Shown piece after piece: positions 10,627 to 22,401 of a stretch of 64,000 nt of DNA. The notes beneath the pieces were generated by a model that saw only the letters and a program-made list of their open reading frames with translations, was not told where the DNA came from and searched no databases. Origin of the DNA: Fragum whitleyi. Its lineage: Eukaryota > Mollusca > Bivalvia > Cardiida > Cardiidae. The DNA is taken from assembly GCA_948146395.1 (NCBI GenBank), contig OX411552.1:52874399-52938398 (forward strand), in the 5' to 3' direction. Every line of letters begins with the position of its first letter. Within the stretch, counting starts at the first letter, position 1. The position numbers and the translations under genes are program-made.

Positions 10627-13600
10627 TAGTCAAGATGGCAAAAATTGAAAATTTCGATCCGTTCAACATACCTGCCAGAAAAGGTTTGACTGTAAAAATG
10701 GAAAGATCCATCATATTACAACTCATTTAGGCACGTTGTAATGTCAAATTGTGGTAGCAGTTTTGTGTTAGACGGCTATATTTGAACCAACCCTCATCGA
10801 AATATTCATAAGCCATAATACCTCATTGTGCAAATAACAGCCCAACTATCATTATCAAAACGACTTATTGTAGCGTTTTTTGACTTATTCATTTAAGATT
10901 TGGTGTGAATAAGATGATAAGTGAACCAATTAACAAATAAATTTGTTTAGTTTGCTATTTGACAGCACAAAATTACCCCACCCACCAAGTTAACATGGAC
11001 CTACATAATTACTTCTTATTAGTCTAATATATAAGTCTGGACAACCTTCCTGGTGTATTTTTTGCCCTAACCATTGTATGCAGTTATAACCGTCTCATAT
11101 TAAGCCTTTGGAGATACCAATCCACTAAAACAACAATAACAACAACAATATCAACAAAACCTTGCGTTAAATTGGATAAGGTGCTAGGATTACTACTCAA
11201 TTGCAACCCATGCTGACACACTTTCATTTCAATATTAACTATACCTATTTAAATAATAAAATTGAATTTTTCATTGAAGTTTATTTTAATACAAATGAAA
11301 ATTCCAAAACTAAAAATTGATGCCTGTATGAAGAGTTTGAGGGTCGGTAACACCTCCCCCCCCCCAGCCACCCCCCCCCCCCAAAAAAAGCACTTGTTTC
11401 TACTCGGCCTTAATCGTGGTGCCTAGACATTTCATATTTGACACAGCTTTTAACCACCAAAAATATCACATAAAAAATAATTTTTTCACTATGAATAAAT
11501 TCTAGACCAATAAATAAGAGTCCTTGAATGCGATTTATCGACCTTGAATGGTGGGCTGTGAGCTTGTTTTTATGTTTAAAATATTCAAAGAAAATGATTT
11601 AGGCCTAGGATTGGATAAATTAAATGAATAACTTGAGTTTCTATGCGAAAAAAAAGAAGAAAAGATTAACCAACGAACGTACCCGTTATCTGTTTGGTTG
11701 TTGAAACGGAAAAAAGCGCTTAGCTGCGTGATCGTATATTCAGTATGTATGAACGTCGAAAAATAATTTATCATTAGTAATTTAATGATAAACAAATAAG
11801 ACAAACAGATAAAATGAGTTTGTATGAAGTTTTGAGTTGATGAATGTTGATGATATGAGTGCACGTGATTAAGATGAGTATAATTGGAGATTGACAGAGG
11901 AATTTTGTATCATGTAGTATTTAAAAATGAGTATTTGTAAAAGTCTTTTTGGGATAAATTGTCAGCATATGAAATTTTTAAAACATTCTCCTTAGAAATC
12001 ATCCAGCAATCAAATCTTACATGTAGGATTGGCTTATGATCCTCAGTTTAGATACTTGAATTTATACCTCAAGTTGAAAAATGGAAATAGTACCTATGTT
12101 GTGGTATTCGTACTTTACTTGAAAATAGGGAAGGGAGTTCTTAGAAACTTATGTCTAAAACCATTCGGCCTAGAGTCCTAAGGTGTAGATCGCAGAAAGA
12201 TACCTGAAAAAATCTCTGTTGCTTTAGATAACTCCAAAGGTTGTATATATTTTGGTTTCAAACAGAAAAAATGAAATCTTTGAAACTGTTTCACAAACAA
12301 CTTTCAATATCGGCAAGCAGCAATGTCTTGTGGGTCTATAAAAAGTTTTTATTGTCCTAAAATCTAATTTAGCCGATTACAGTGAGATCCTTTTTAGATA
12401 AGATACATACTGTAGCTTGAGTTGTTTCAAGTCATTTTCTACGGAACCATTCAACTTTGAACTGTTATATTTAGCTATTTTCGACTGTGATGTACTTAAC
12501 ATTTCCACTCTGCCCACTTGCAGACCAGAAACATGTTTGACAGGACAACATCATGTTTAAGACTGCGTTGTGTAACAAACCATGTGAACTGCTTCGGTTA
12601 CTGGGAGCTTGTCTTTTTTCAGACTCATTAGGTTTTGTGTAGGCCTACATGATTACCAGGGAAGCGTTTGGTGCATTCTGCGAACTAACCATTCTCAATT
12701 TGCTATATTGCATAATACGAATTTCGCAAATGTAAGTGACTGTATCTTTATTGGTGAAATTACCGAGCTCTACATGGTGTACGTTGGTATGGATTCTGAG
12801 GTTCAGTGGTTAGGGCCATGGTGTTGGGATCAGAAGGTCCTGAGATCAAAACCCGACCGCGGGAATTTTCTGGGAGAAATTTTTTGCTGATAAATTGTCT
12901 TCCAGCTCATATAATTTTATAGGATGATTTTGTAGTCTATAGATACTTCTTTGCGTACACTAACACCATACTTTTACATTACATCAGCTTTGGACAACAC
13001 TTAAGGTTCTAGAAGTGATAAAGTATAGTAATGCTTGTGTTAAGGAGTAAAACAGTAAAATATATTATCAAAAAATATCTCCAAAAACACGAATCATTGA
13101 GTATTAAACTTTTATGTACTTTGAGATTTTATCAGCATTTTTCTGCGTACACTACACAAATGCTTAATTATATTTATTTCGAAAAGATAACAGAGCCTAA
13201 AAATGTATCAATTAAATTTAAATGTGATTATTAGGCAGATACGTTTATGTATTTTTTTAGAAAGTTACAAAAAGTCACATAACTCGTTATAAGCTGGTGG
13301 GTGGGGTAAATTAACAGATGAAAAAAGAGCAATTGCCATTATATCAGCGTATCCAGGATTGTGTTAATTATCGCTTTATCTACAATTCTCAATAACCAAT
13401 AATAAGAAGTCATAAATATGGCTCAAAAACTACTTACATGGTGTTTATAATAAGTGATTGTGTTCGTTAGTCACCATTTTTCTTTCATATATTAGCGCTT
13501 AGGGTATGACTAAAAAAGGGCCTGTAACAAAAATTGTATACCACAATTTGATATTACAATAGGGCTGACCGTGACTAGGAAGATTTAAAGATTGCATTTC

Positions 13601-13678
13601 TGCAGTAAGACCTTTTCTGGCAGGTATGTTGAACCAAGTCGTAAAATAATCCTCGTACAGAAAATGCCACCTAGTCTA
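10627..13678. mobile_element. Long-TIR DNA transposon, non-autonomous or degenerate
   Basis: Imperfect inverted ends: TTCAACATACCTGCCAGAAA (10664) faces its reverse complement near 13612-13633; 'tgtaatgtcaaattgtggta' (about 10737) faces about 13537-13556; 'taccccacccacca' (about 10975) faces about 13300. The terminal inverted repeat therefore reaches at least about 350 bp. It sits inside a 156-bp unit: the flanks read gatatgcTCC and TCCggacaaa, giving a 3-bp TCC target duplication. No transposase was recognised in the 2.3-kb middle, so the superfamily is open; 3-bp duplications are known for PIF/Harbinger, CACTA and Academ types. Confidence 0.75.
12788..12960 (+). repeat. tRNA-derived SINE-like fragment
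   Basis: A tRNA-like head is suggested by 'ttcagtggttagggccatgg' (A box region) and 'gagatcaaaacccg' (B box region), followed by 'gggaattttctgggagaaa'. A similar head plus 'ggggaattttctcagtgaaa' occurs at 34275-34460. It lies within the long-TIR transposon. Confidence 0.4.
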
Positions 13679-14104
13679 TCCGGACAAATCTAAGTCTTAG
13701 AAATAACAAAGGGCAATAACTCCAAAATTATGCAAGCAAGAGTTGTAGTTCTTGTGCACTGCACTTCTCCTCCATGAGATCTATCCACCCATAAAGTTTC
13801 AAGTTGATAGCTCATATGCATAAGGAGATATGCTCCGGACAAAATCTTAGTCTTAAAAATAACAAAGGGCAGTAACTCCAAAATTATGCAAGCAAGAGTT
13901 GTAGTTCTTGTGCACTGCACTTCTCTGCCATGAGATTTATCCACCCATAAAGTTTCAAGTTGATAGCTATTATACTTTAGGAGATATGCTCCGGACAAGT
14001 TTAGTGACAGAAGGACGGAATGACGGAAGGACGGAAGGACGGAATGACCAAGGGAGAGCATTACTATATTCCCTCGCCGAAAACGGCGGGGAATAAAAAC
14101 CTAC

Positions 14105-14230
14105 CTGTACAGGAATTGACTCCATCCCCTGTATATCCAGTATTACAGGAACAGCTAAATGACCCTTCAGTGTTTGTACACAATGCCTGACTATGACAAT
14201 TGTCTGTTCCCAAGGCACATTCATCTTCAT
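14105..14230 (-). CDS. Calcium-binding EGF-like exon, copy 2
   Basis: Exon of 126 nt, phase 1-1, acceptor TTTACAG, donor GTAGGT on the minus strand. It encodes the same domain as 425-550, starting [12 protein letters not shown]; the end reads GDGVNSC where copy 1 has GDGVSSC. The 156-bp-core element ends ten bases downstream of the donor, and the LINE begins about 20 bp upstream of the acceptor, so the exon survives between two large insertions. Whether it is still spliced cannot be told from sequence, but the splice signals and frame are intact. Confidence 0.82.
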
Positions 14231-14597
14231 CTGTAAATTAGAAAAATTGTTTTCACTGTATTGGGGTGAGCTGAATATCAGAATACCCATAAAACCCATA
14301 TTTTTTGTCTGGTCAAGAGCAATGGACGCCTTTTTATATGCTTTCATAAATTGAGATCAATATCGATTATTTAAAGACGATTGTGATTTACTTCTAGTGG
14401 ATAGTGATGAGAGAAAACAGTATTGGAAAGTATTGGAAAGGAGGCAATTTCTGAAGTAAGATATCAAGTGAATTGACATTGTAATAATTCATCGCTATGC
14501 TATGTATATGGGTGGGGTAATGGATAACCCAAATCAGAAAATGCCCACGGGCCATGACCAAAATAATTTCACGCTTGACTGACCACATTGCTGTTAG

Positions 14598-16361
14598 TTG
14601 TTCACAATGGCTTACAGTTTATTAAAGGGACAAAATCCACATGACACTCTAAATACAACCCATTCAAAGAGTTGCAGTTCGTTGAATGAATCAATATTAA
14701 CTAACGGACAGAGGGAAAATGATGATTTTTCCCTAGTTTCGAACTTATCAGAATTAGCATGCAATTTAACAAAAGACTTATTCATCAACCAAATTATAGC
14801 AGATTATTCTGACCTAGAGGATATAAGAGTCAGGTTATATGAAGCTGTTAAAGCGTCTGAAGGTTATCCATACGAGCCAACCGCAGAGTTAAAACGACGT
14901 AAAAACGCTTATGGCGGCGAAAATAAAATCCAAAAATTAGCAAAGGATATTCATGGTCTTATCCAAGTATTAGAAGGAGGTGATTTCCATGAAATGAGAG
15001 AAATGCTGAGTGTATCGACCCACAAAATCACAAATTTAGACAATAGTATTTTGAGCTCAGGAATAAAAAACAATGCCGAAATTGAAAACTTGAAGGTGAT
15101 TATTAATTCTTTAAAAGCCGATGTAATATCTCTCAAACAAAAGAACGAAGAGTTGACAAAAAGACAGTGTATATTTGAAGAAGACGTTAAAACATTAACG
15201 GAATCGGTGAAAAAGATAAAAGCTGACCTAGAAATGGACATAGTTGAAATCAGAGAAGAAGTACACACGAACGCTCAGTCAATAAGTAGAATTACAGATG
15301 AAAGGAGTAATGGCAATGCTTGTTTAAAAACCGATATTAGATTATTGAAAGATGATGTCAAAGAGATCAGAGAATTAATTCAAACAAAGGCTGACAATAA
15401 AAGGGTAGAAACTGTGAATGAGAAACATGCACAGTTAATTAAACATGTGAAGAATATAGAGAAATCAACCAAGAACAAAAACCAACCAATGAACCCCGAA
15501 AGATTTCAACCACAGCCAAATCAAAGTAGGAGTCAGGAAACATCAAGTTTACCAATTAATCATGAAAGTATCCCTGAACCCAGTGTATTTGCCGAAATAC
15601 TTAGTAGCTGGGATGGCGATTGCAATGCAACAGACGAACAAACTAGCGAGTTAGTAACAGAAAACACTAGGCCCCCATTGTCAAATCATGAAAACAGCAA
15701 TATTGTACCTGAGAGATCGTACGCTAACGCACAAGGCGCTATTCCAGAATCAAGACTAAAAAATACCCATAGACTAAATAATGCTAACATAAATACAGAG
15801 AATAGTTACCAGGCCGTGAGGCGGGGGAGAGGACCAAACCCAAGAGTAAACGCGTCACAAAACGATCGAGGATTCCAGAATAATTCCGACGATGATGAAG
15901 ACGATTTTGAGCAATATGTGCGTCGGCGCGTTAAAAGGTACTTTGTCGGAGGTTTTAACAACAGTATTACTACTGATAGGTTCACGCGCTACGTACAAAG
16001 AAGAGGTGTCACTGTAACATGGGTGACTATCTTTCCAATCCGTAACAGTCACCGAGTTTCAATTAGACTCAATGTAGAAGATAATGATAATAGTGACTTC
16101 GTATTAGATCAAACATTTTGGCCCCGTCATGTCATCTGTAAACCCTGGGTGTCAAAATCTCAAAGAGACCGACAAAGGCAAGAAAATAGTTCTCGCAAAA
16201 ACGGCTTTAGCGCTGAAGAACGTGATACCAGAAGGTACAACAATTATGGTGATAATTATCGCGATGAATATCGTGAAGAACAGCGTGATCATTACCGCCA
16301 TGATGACTATGACAACGATGAGAATCGTTACGATAACTACGACAGATACTCAAATTATTAG
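14598..16361 (+). CDS. LINE ORF1 protein (coiled coil plus RNA-binding-like domain)
   Basis: Intact frame of 587 codons. The start could be ATG at 14598 or the next in-frame ATG three codons on. Residues about 155-290 are heptad-rich (many K, E, L and I) and likely form a coiled coil, as expected for trimerising ORF1 proteins. Residues about 445-535 contain RRVKRYFVGGF and later VSIRLNV and FWPRHVICKPW, a fold resembling the RRM-like nucleic-acid-binding region of mollusc LINE ORF1 proteins. The tail (about 540-587) is rich in R, D, Y and N. The role in the family is binding of the element RNA into a ribonucleoprotein. No stop or frameshift interrupts it, in contrast with ORF2. Confidence 0.82.
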   Translation: MFTMAYSLLKGQNPHDTLNTTHSKSCSSLNESILTNGQRENDDFSLVSNLSELACNLTKDLFINQIIADYSDLEDIRVRLYEAVKASEGYPYEPTAELKRRKNAYGGENKIQKLAKDIHGLIQVLEGGDFHEMREMLSVSTHKITNLDNSILSSGIKNNAEIENLKVIINSLKADVISLKQKNEELTKRQCIFEEDVKTLTESVKKIKADLEMDIVEIREEVHTNAQSISRITDERSNGNACLKTDIRLLKDDVKEIRELIQTKADNKRVETVNEKHAQLIKHVKNIEKSTKNKNQPMNPERFQPQPNQSRSQETSSLPINHESIPEPSVFAEILSSWDGDCNATDEQTSELVTENTRPPLSNHENSNIVPERSYANAQGAIPESRLKNTHRLNNANINTENSYQAVRRGRGPNPRVNASQNDRGFQNNSDDDEDDFEQYVRRRVKRYFVGGFNNSITTDRFTRYVQRRGVTVTWVTIFPIRNSHRVSIRLNVEDNDNSDFVLDQTFWPRHVICKPWVSKSQRDRQRQENSSRKNGFSAEERDTRRYNNYGDNYRDEYREEQRDHYRHDDYDNDENRYDNYDRYSNY

Positions 16362-16390
16362 TTAATTAAGTACCAGAGATTATTTTAATA

Positions 16391-19300
16391 ATGCATTTTC
16401 TCAAAATATTTTTGATCATGAATTCTTTGAGCTTACTAACATGGAATGCCACGGGCCTCATGTCGAGTAGTATATATTTGAGTAGACTTTTAGATGAAAC
16501 AGAAATCGATATTTGTGGTATTTCTGAAACTTGGTTATATCCCTGGGACAGCCATTTCATAAATAGTATTCATATCGATTATGTTGGGATAAGTGTTTCT
16601 TGTTATGATGGTATAAATGAACAATTTTGTGAAAAAAATGTGAGAAAGGGAGGAATAGCGCTGTTATGGAAAAAGTCACTTTCAGATAAAATAGAAATAG
16701 TGGATTTAAAAGATAACCGTATTACGGGATTATGTATTCGCTGTGATAATAAAACATGTTATTTTGTATTTCAGGTGTATTTACCGAGTAGTAGTCTTAA
16801 ATACGAATATTTTGAAGAATATGTTGGAAAACTGCATGATATATACAATATTTACTCAAGATATGGAAAAGTAGTCATAATGGGTGATTATAATTCACAT
16901 TTAAATAGTGCTGTCTTTATAAAACCGCTTGATAAACGGAGCAAACAACTTCAAGGCTTTATGAAAGTTCATAGTCTAATATCTATTAACACATTGCCCT
17001 CGTGTACAGGAGAGCAAACGTCCTTCATTTCCTATGATATGAAATCCACTTCTCTGATTGACCATATTCTGATTTCAGAGGATATGTCTGATTCTATACA
17101 TTCTGGTCGAATTTTCGAAGATGATTGTTTAAACGTATCTAATCATAGACCAGTATACCTGAAATTAAGCCTTCGTTTTAATTATTTATTACCTAGTCAG
17201 GATGTTAAGCAAAAAATTAAATGGAAACATGTAAAAAGCGAACAAATACAGCTATATAAAACAGTTCTTGAAACACTGTTGATATCCAACTCTGAACAAT
17301 TCAAATTACATGTAAGTAATGAAAATTATGAAAATGTCATTTCAAACATGTACGATAGATTGTGTGACATCATACAAACTGCTTCAGAAAAATCTTTCCC
17401 CCGATCAAAGTACCGAAAGTACTTAAAGCCCTATTGGAATGGCGAGTTAAAATCACTCCATTATAATATGCGTGTAAAACGGCGTGCATGGCTTATAAAC
17501 GGTAAATCTACCGAAACGGATAATAAATATTTACAAGAATACAAGGATGCGAAGAGACTTTTCAGACAGAAACATCGATTTTTGTCTGCAAAGTATCTAC
17601 ACTCCTTGAACGAAATCATCGATAAATCTGCTGAAGTAGATCCTGGAACGTTTTGGAACTTGTATGGCAAGAGAAAAAATGGTTCGAGTAATAACTATTC
17701 GTTTCACGGTTGCATGAAATTTAACGAAAATATATACCATGACCCAGAAGAAATAGCTAAACAATGGGGAAATTATTTTAGGAATATATACTCTTTTGTC
17801 ATTGATAATTCAGAATTTACTTAACGATTAATGATACTGTTTCACAAATACAAAATGTACACAGTTTTTCTGATATCGATCAATTCAATATTGAGGACAT
17901 CACGGAAGCTGTATCACATTTAAGTAAAAACAAAGCGTGTTCACATGACAATATTTCTAATGAACACATAATATATGGCTGCGATTCGCTTTTGAAAGTT
18001 TTATTGAAACTGTATAACTACATGTTTAAATTCTCATTCATACCAAAGAAAATGAAATTCGGCCTTATAATAACACTATTCAAGGAAGGCAAGAAGAAAA
18101 AATATGATCCTAATAACTACAGAGCAATAACGCTGTCTTCAGCAATTTTGAAATTATACGAAGCTTTGATATTGAAAATAGTGAAGAAAGAAATAAGCGT
18201 GCCATTGAACCATCTTCAATTTGGTTTTCAAAAGGGAGTTAATTGTACCATGACGTCATTCTTACTTAAAGAATCGATTCATTATGCAAAGGATTCTAGC
18301 AGTTATTTATATACATGTTTTTTAGACATTAAGAAAGCTTTTGACAAAGTATGGCACAATGGTCTTTTTTATAAATTATTCCAAATGGGTTTAGGTACAG
18401 ACACACTTAAAGCAGTTATGAGTATGTACGCCGAGTCTGAATCTTATGTGCTATATAGAGGGTACAAATCGGACCCATTCTCGGTTGAGGTTGGGACCAG
18501 ACAAGGTGGTTTGACGTCACCATATTTCTACCTCTGCTTTATTAATGGTCTGTTATGTGAATTAGAACAAAGCAGTTTTGGTTTATTTATAGACGGGTCG
18601 CATTTACCTTGTATAACGTCTGCAGACGATATGGTTTTATTGAGTCTATCTAGACACGGTTTACTTAGGTTAATAAATATTTGCTATTACTACTCTAGGC
18701 AATGGCTGTTTGAATATAATGCATCGAAATGTGCAGTGATTGTTTTCAATGAGAAAAAACATAGTTTTTTGCAAACGAATCGAAGATGGTTTATTGGCAA
18801 TCAGTCTATTCCTGAGACCGAAAATTATGTGCACTTAGGAGTTAACTGTAATAAATATATGTGTAACTCTGAAAATGTAAATGATATTTGTCTTAAGATA
18901 CGAGGGTCATTCATGTCTACAACTCAGCTTGGTTTTGGTAGCGATGGTTTACATCCCTTTACACTTAAGAAAATTTACAATACGGTCGTCTTACCACGCG
19001 GGCTTTACGGAAGCGAATTATTATATTCGCTAACAAGAAACGAACTAATAAAATTAGAAAGATGCCATCGGTTTTGTCTCAAAAGTATACAAGGTATGAA
19101 CGCCCAGACCCGTACAAATATTGTCCTTGGATTGATACAAATGTTTGACATGCAAACCATCGTCGAAAAACGCAAGTTGAATCTTTTTGGACAACTTTGT
19201 TTATTAAATCCTAGCAACTTCATAAAGCAAATTTTTCTTAACTGCATGTGTAGATTTTTCTCTTCAAGTCCGTGTTAATCGGGTTATATTACAGATATAT

Positions 19301-19881
19301 ATCCAATACTAATCAGATATGATTTAAAGCATTTTCTGGAATCATTTTATAAAGATGGTATATTTCCGAAGCGTTTACAATGGAAAAGTATTATAAAACG
19401 CCAAACTTCTTTGCAATTTAAAACCTGATGGCTTGAAGATATCTCGAGGAGTCAAGATTTTTACTTATTTGCCGAAATACACCCTGCCTTTTGCGAAAGT
19501 ATATTTTGGCATATAAGCAAATGCAAATTTAAATATTCTAAACATTGCAGAAATATGATAAAGATAATATCAGGATTAGGGCAGCGTAGAGAACAGAACT
19601 GTAGTAAATGTGGTTTACTCAATGCTAATGAAATTTACCATTTTCTTATTCACTGCAGTTATTTAAATGAGTCCAGGTCAAAGCTTTTTTATTCGATTGG
19701 GCAGAATTTCGGATTGGAATGTCATTCATTTTTCATTTCAGCTTCTTATGACAAGAAAATATGCATCTTGCTTGGTGCCCCAGACCCCTATTTCATAAGT
19801 CTGTTGAATGTGTCCCATATTGATTTTGTGATGTCCATACTTTGTCACGTCAGTAATATGTGGTCAATTTTCAAAAGATAA
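16391..19881 (+). pseudogene. LINE ORF2: endonuclease and reverse transcriptase, broken
   Basis: The APE-like endonuclease part has LSLLTWNATGL, ISETWL, IMGDYN, SLIDHILIS and SNHRP; the last is normally SDH, so a catalytic Asp is changed. The most likely start is the Met before NSLSLLTWNA (16418). A one-base frame change near 17820, beside a TAA, separates endonuclease from RT. The RT part shows NNYRAITLSS, CFLDIKKAFDKVWH, GTRQGGLTSP and SADDMVLL; the catalytic box is normally YADD or FADD. Further in-frame stops are TAA at 19276 and TGA at 19427. The C-terminus has a C-x2-C-x8-H-x4-C finger (CSKCG...HFLIHC). With few lesions this copy is relatively young but should be inactive. Confidence 0.85.
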
Positions 19882-20083
19882 AATGCCTTTGCAGATTTAG
19901 GAACCAATCACAGCCTTATAAGGACACTGACTGATGCATATTTTCCTTTATGTACATATGTTGTTGAACCCATTGTATTATCTATCTTTTCATTGATTTG
20001 ATTTGTAGTTATTTATGCATATATTATTCATGTAAATCTTCATTGTAAACATGGAGGAAATAAAGATATGAATGAATGAATTT

Positions 20084-21330
20084 TACCGAGTCTGGCCATT
20101 GCTCCAAAATACTCTTTAACCATTAACCTGCATATCCTTTATCCATCTTATTGCCAACTTAAAGGTGATCATTCTAAACACATTTTAGGGAAAATTCAAG
20201 TAAAGGGTCACTCAAGGAACATCCATGCAAAGATTCAATACAATAAGTCAAAATGATAGGAGAAAGAGGTTTTTGGAGATTCCAAAGTGAAATTGGCATC
20301 GCCTTGCAACACCAACATTTATGGGCCCATCAAATATTAATACCATTGATACCAACTTAAGTGAAGGTGCACTTAAGGAATATTCATTGCCCAAAATAAG
20401 TGGGGAGGAGAAGATTTTTAAAGATTGGAGATTGAAAATAAGCCTGACTCTGCCTTGCCAATATCTAGAAGACAATCAATATTTCTTTAACATCCATGCC
20501 AAGTTTTATTGAAATCGGCCTAAATGGTTTGGAAGGAGAAGATTTTTTAAAGATTTTAAAGTGCCAGCCAATTTCTGGGGGATAATCAGAATTTCTTTAA
20601 CAATTTAGGAAAAAGGTCTCCCAAGGAACATCCCTATAAAATATTTCGTTGAAATCAACTCTATGGTTTTGGCAAAGATTTTTAACGATTCTAAAGTGAA
20701 AATAGGCCCCTACTGCCACGCCCATTTTAGGGCTAAACAAAGTTTCTTAAACAATCAAAATTAAGGGTCAACCAAGGAACATCCATGCCAAGTTCTATTG
20801 AAATTGGCCTAATGGTTTGGGAAGAGAAGATATTTAAAGATTTGAAAGTGAAAATCAAGTGCAAATAAGCCCCGCCCAGCCACACCAATATTTGGGGTTC
20901 AATCAAAGTTCAACTTATGGGGTCTCCCTAGTAACATCCGTGCTAACTTTTATTGAAATTGACTCAATGGTGTGGAAGAGATCTTTTAAAACAATTAAAG
21001 TGAAAATAAGCCCCACCCTGCCACACCAACATCTTAGAGTCAATCAAAATTATTTTAACAATTTAGATAAAGGGTCTCTTTAGGAAAATCTGAGCCCAGT
21101 TTCATTGAAATCAGACCTATGGTTCGGGAGAAGATTTTAAAGGTTTTAAAGGAAAAATAAGCCTAACCCTGCCACGCCAATATTTTGATATTATGATATG
21201 GAACATTTCTACTAATCTTCATTTAAATCTGCCAATTGGTTTAGGTGGAGCAGTTGTTTAAAAAAAAAGTTTATGACCAGACGGACAAACAGTGGACATA
21301 CCACCATGACAATGTCTTGCTGGGCCTCAT
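20084..21330. repeat. Tandem-core interspersed repeat ('aataagccccgccctgccacgcc' type)
   Basis: About seven imperfect units of around 150 bp share 'gaagatttttaaagatt', 'gtgaaaataagcccc', 'tgccacgcc', 'tcaatcaaa' and 'cattgaaatcggcc' blocks, then a 'ccagacggacaaacagtgg' run near 21278. A three-unit relative is at 41010-41540. No convincing coding frame. Confidence 0.6.
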
Positions 21331-21534
21331 TCAGTGGATCTAATAACAAAGAAACACTTAGCAGGGACAATTCCTGTTAAATTTGGTTGTATTTTACTCA
21401 GCAAAAATGGATTTGGTTTTAAATTTACAGTCTTTTCGAAAGGAATTTTCCCTTTTAGATTGTTTTAAACTTGTCACAGGAAAGTCCATCTGATTCTTTT
21501 TCAGATCGGCAAAATCATAGTGACTTTAAACTAA

Positions 21535-21804
21535 ACAACAGCACCGCAAGCGGGTTGCCATCGCTTGGCTGTTTATTATTTCTTAGGCATATGCAAGTAT
21601 ATGAACTTGGTACATACAGAAAGGTCTTGTCCCAAGCAATGATCATGTGAACCATGAAGACTCTTTGACTTACCATTCAAAAGTTTTGACCAAGGTTAAA
21701 GTTTGTCATGCCACCATCAACACCAACATCAACGCCAACAACAACACCAACGATGTCAAGGTGTTCATAATACCTTGGGTTTTCTTCGAAAAACAGCCAA
21801 GCTA
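21535..21804 (+). mobile_element. Hairpin-ended element (GCACCGC/AGCTCGGC type), diverged
   Basis: Begins ACAACAGCACCGC, with 'gcttggctg' in the box position; it ends 'aataccttgggttttcttcg' followed by 'agccaagcta', whose last arm complements that box. Same family as 24501-24902 and 59829-60140. Confidence 0.6.
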
Positions 21805-21965
21805 ACAAAACTAATGGCCAAAAGAGGGACTGTGTTGACCCACTTTCACTTTATCCACAGCAATTTTTTGTCAAATAAATGTAAAATTTGCTTTTTATAG
21901 TTGTCAGCTTAGATTTTATCAACTTGTAAAGAGATAACCATCAAGGGTCAAAGTGAAATTTATGG

Positions 21966-22401
21966 TGTAATGGTTTAAAGGGAGGTAACTTGCATTTGAA
22001 TTGCAAATGAAAGAGACCTGCCCTTAATTAAATGGCTAACTGAAGTCTATATAGACAGAGTCGACTCATTAGGGTGGAGGATCCTTTTCTCTGAATGGAT
22101 CACTTCTGCCTATCTGCTCGGTTTGTTACAATTGGTGGCAGCGGTGGGATAATGACAACTGCCAGACCGGAGTTTCCTTACCCATGATTCTCCCAGGCAA
22201 ATACTGGGGACTAGTCTTCATAGATGGGAGAGAAATGTAACGGTTTAAAGGGAGGTAAGTTGCATTGGATATGCAAATGAGAGAGACCTGCCCTTAGTTA
22301 AATGGCTAATTGAAGCCTATATAGACAGAGTCGACCCATTTAGGGTGGAGGATCCTTTTCTCTGAATGGATCACGTCTGCCTATCTGCTCGGTTTGTTAA
22401 A
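21966..22401 (+). mobile_element. TRIM: miniature LTR retrotransposon
   Basis: Two direct terminal repeats, 21966-22130 (165 bp) and 22236-22401 (166 bp), begin TGTAAYGGTTTAAAGGGAGG; the first ends TTTGTTACA and the second TTTGTTAAA. Immediately after the first is ATTGGTGGCAGCGGTGGG, a primer-binding-site-like sequence, and before the second is a purine run GATGGGAGAGAAA, as expected for a polypurine tract. Flanks are ATGG at 21962-21965 and ATGG at 22402-22405, a 4-bp target duplication. The 105-bp interior has no gene. The repeats differ at about a dozen places. A TATATAG motif within each repeat may be its promoter. Confidence 0.88.

Larger units (their letters stand above)
8555..14094. 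mobile_element. Hairpin-ended element with 156-bp tandem core, internally inverted and interrupted
   Basis: Starts ACAAGAGCCATGTC with hairpin GCCATGTC/GACATGGC and box CCCCCGCCG, and ends CCTCGCCGAAAACGGCGGGG before AAT and an A-run, the last arm complementing the box. The core is built of 156-bp units carrying 'aacaaagggcaataactcc' and 'atgagatctatc'; spacing of the first motif is 156, 156, 156, 156 and 157 between 8832 and 9613. The units run forward to about 9700, reversed to about 10585, then forward again. A 3-kb transposon (10627-13678) splits the last forward part. A minimal copy of the same family is at 62488-62964. Confidence 0.85.
14249..20083 (+). mobile_element. Nearly full-length non-LTR retrotransposon (LINE)
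   Basis: The left limit is set where intron sequence shared with the paralogous exon flank (24442 onward) stops, about 14249. A 5' leader of about 350 bp is followed by ORF1 (14598-16361), a 29-bp spacer, a broken ORF2 (16391-19881) and a 200-bp 3' UTR ending in a TGAATGAATGAA tail at about 20083. Endonuclease plus RT order, a C-terminal CCHC-like finger and a TGAA-type tail suggest the CR1/L2-like group, but this is tentative. It is sense on the plus strand, antisense to the EGF/CCP gene. No clear target duplication was found. Confidence 0.85.

Noticed and set aside
13690..14061. 123-codon minus-strand frame with internal repeat
   Set aside because: Translation of the 156-bp tandem unit; repeated because the DNA is repeated.
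8555..14094. CRISPR-like array
   Set aside because: Units of 156 bp are contiguous without unique spacers, and the context is eukaryotic.
14951..15268. 105-codon minus-strand frame
   Set aside because: Antisense shadow of LINE ORF1.
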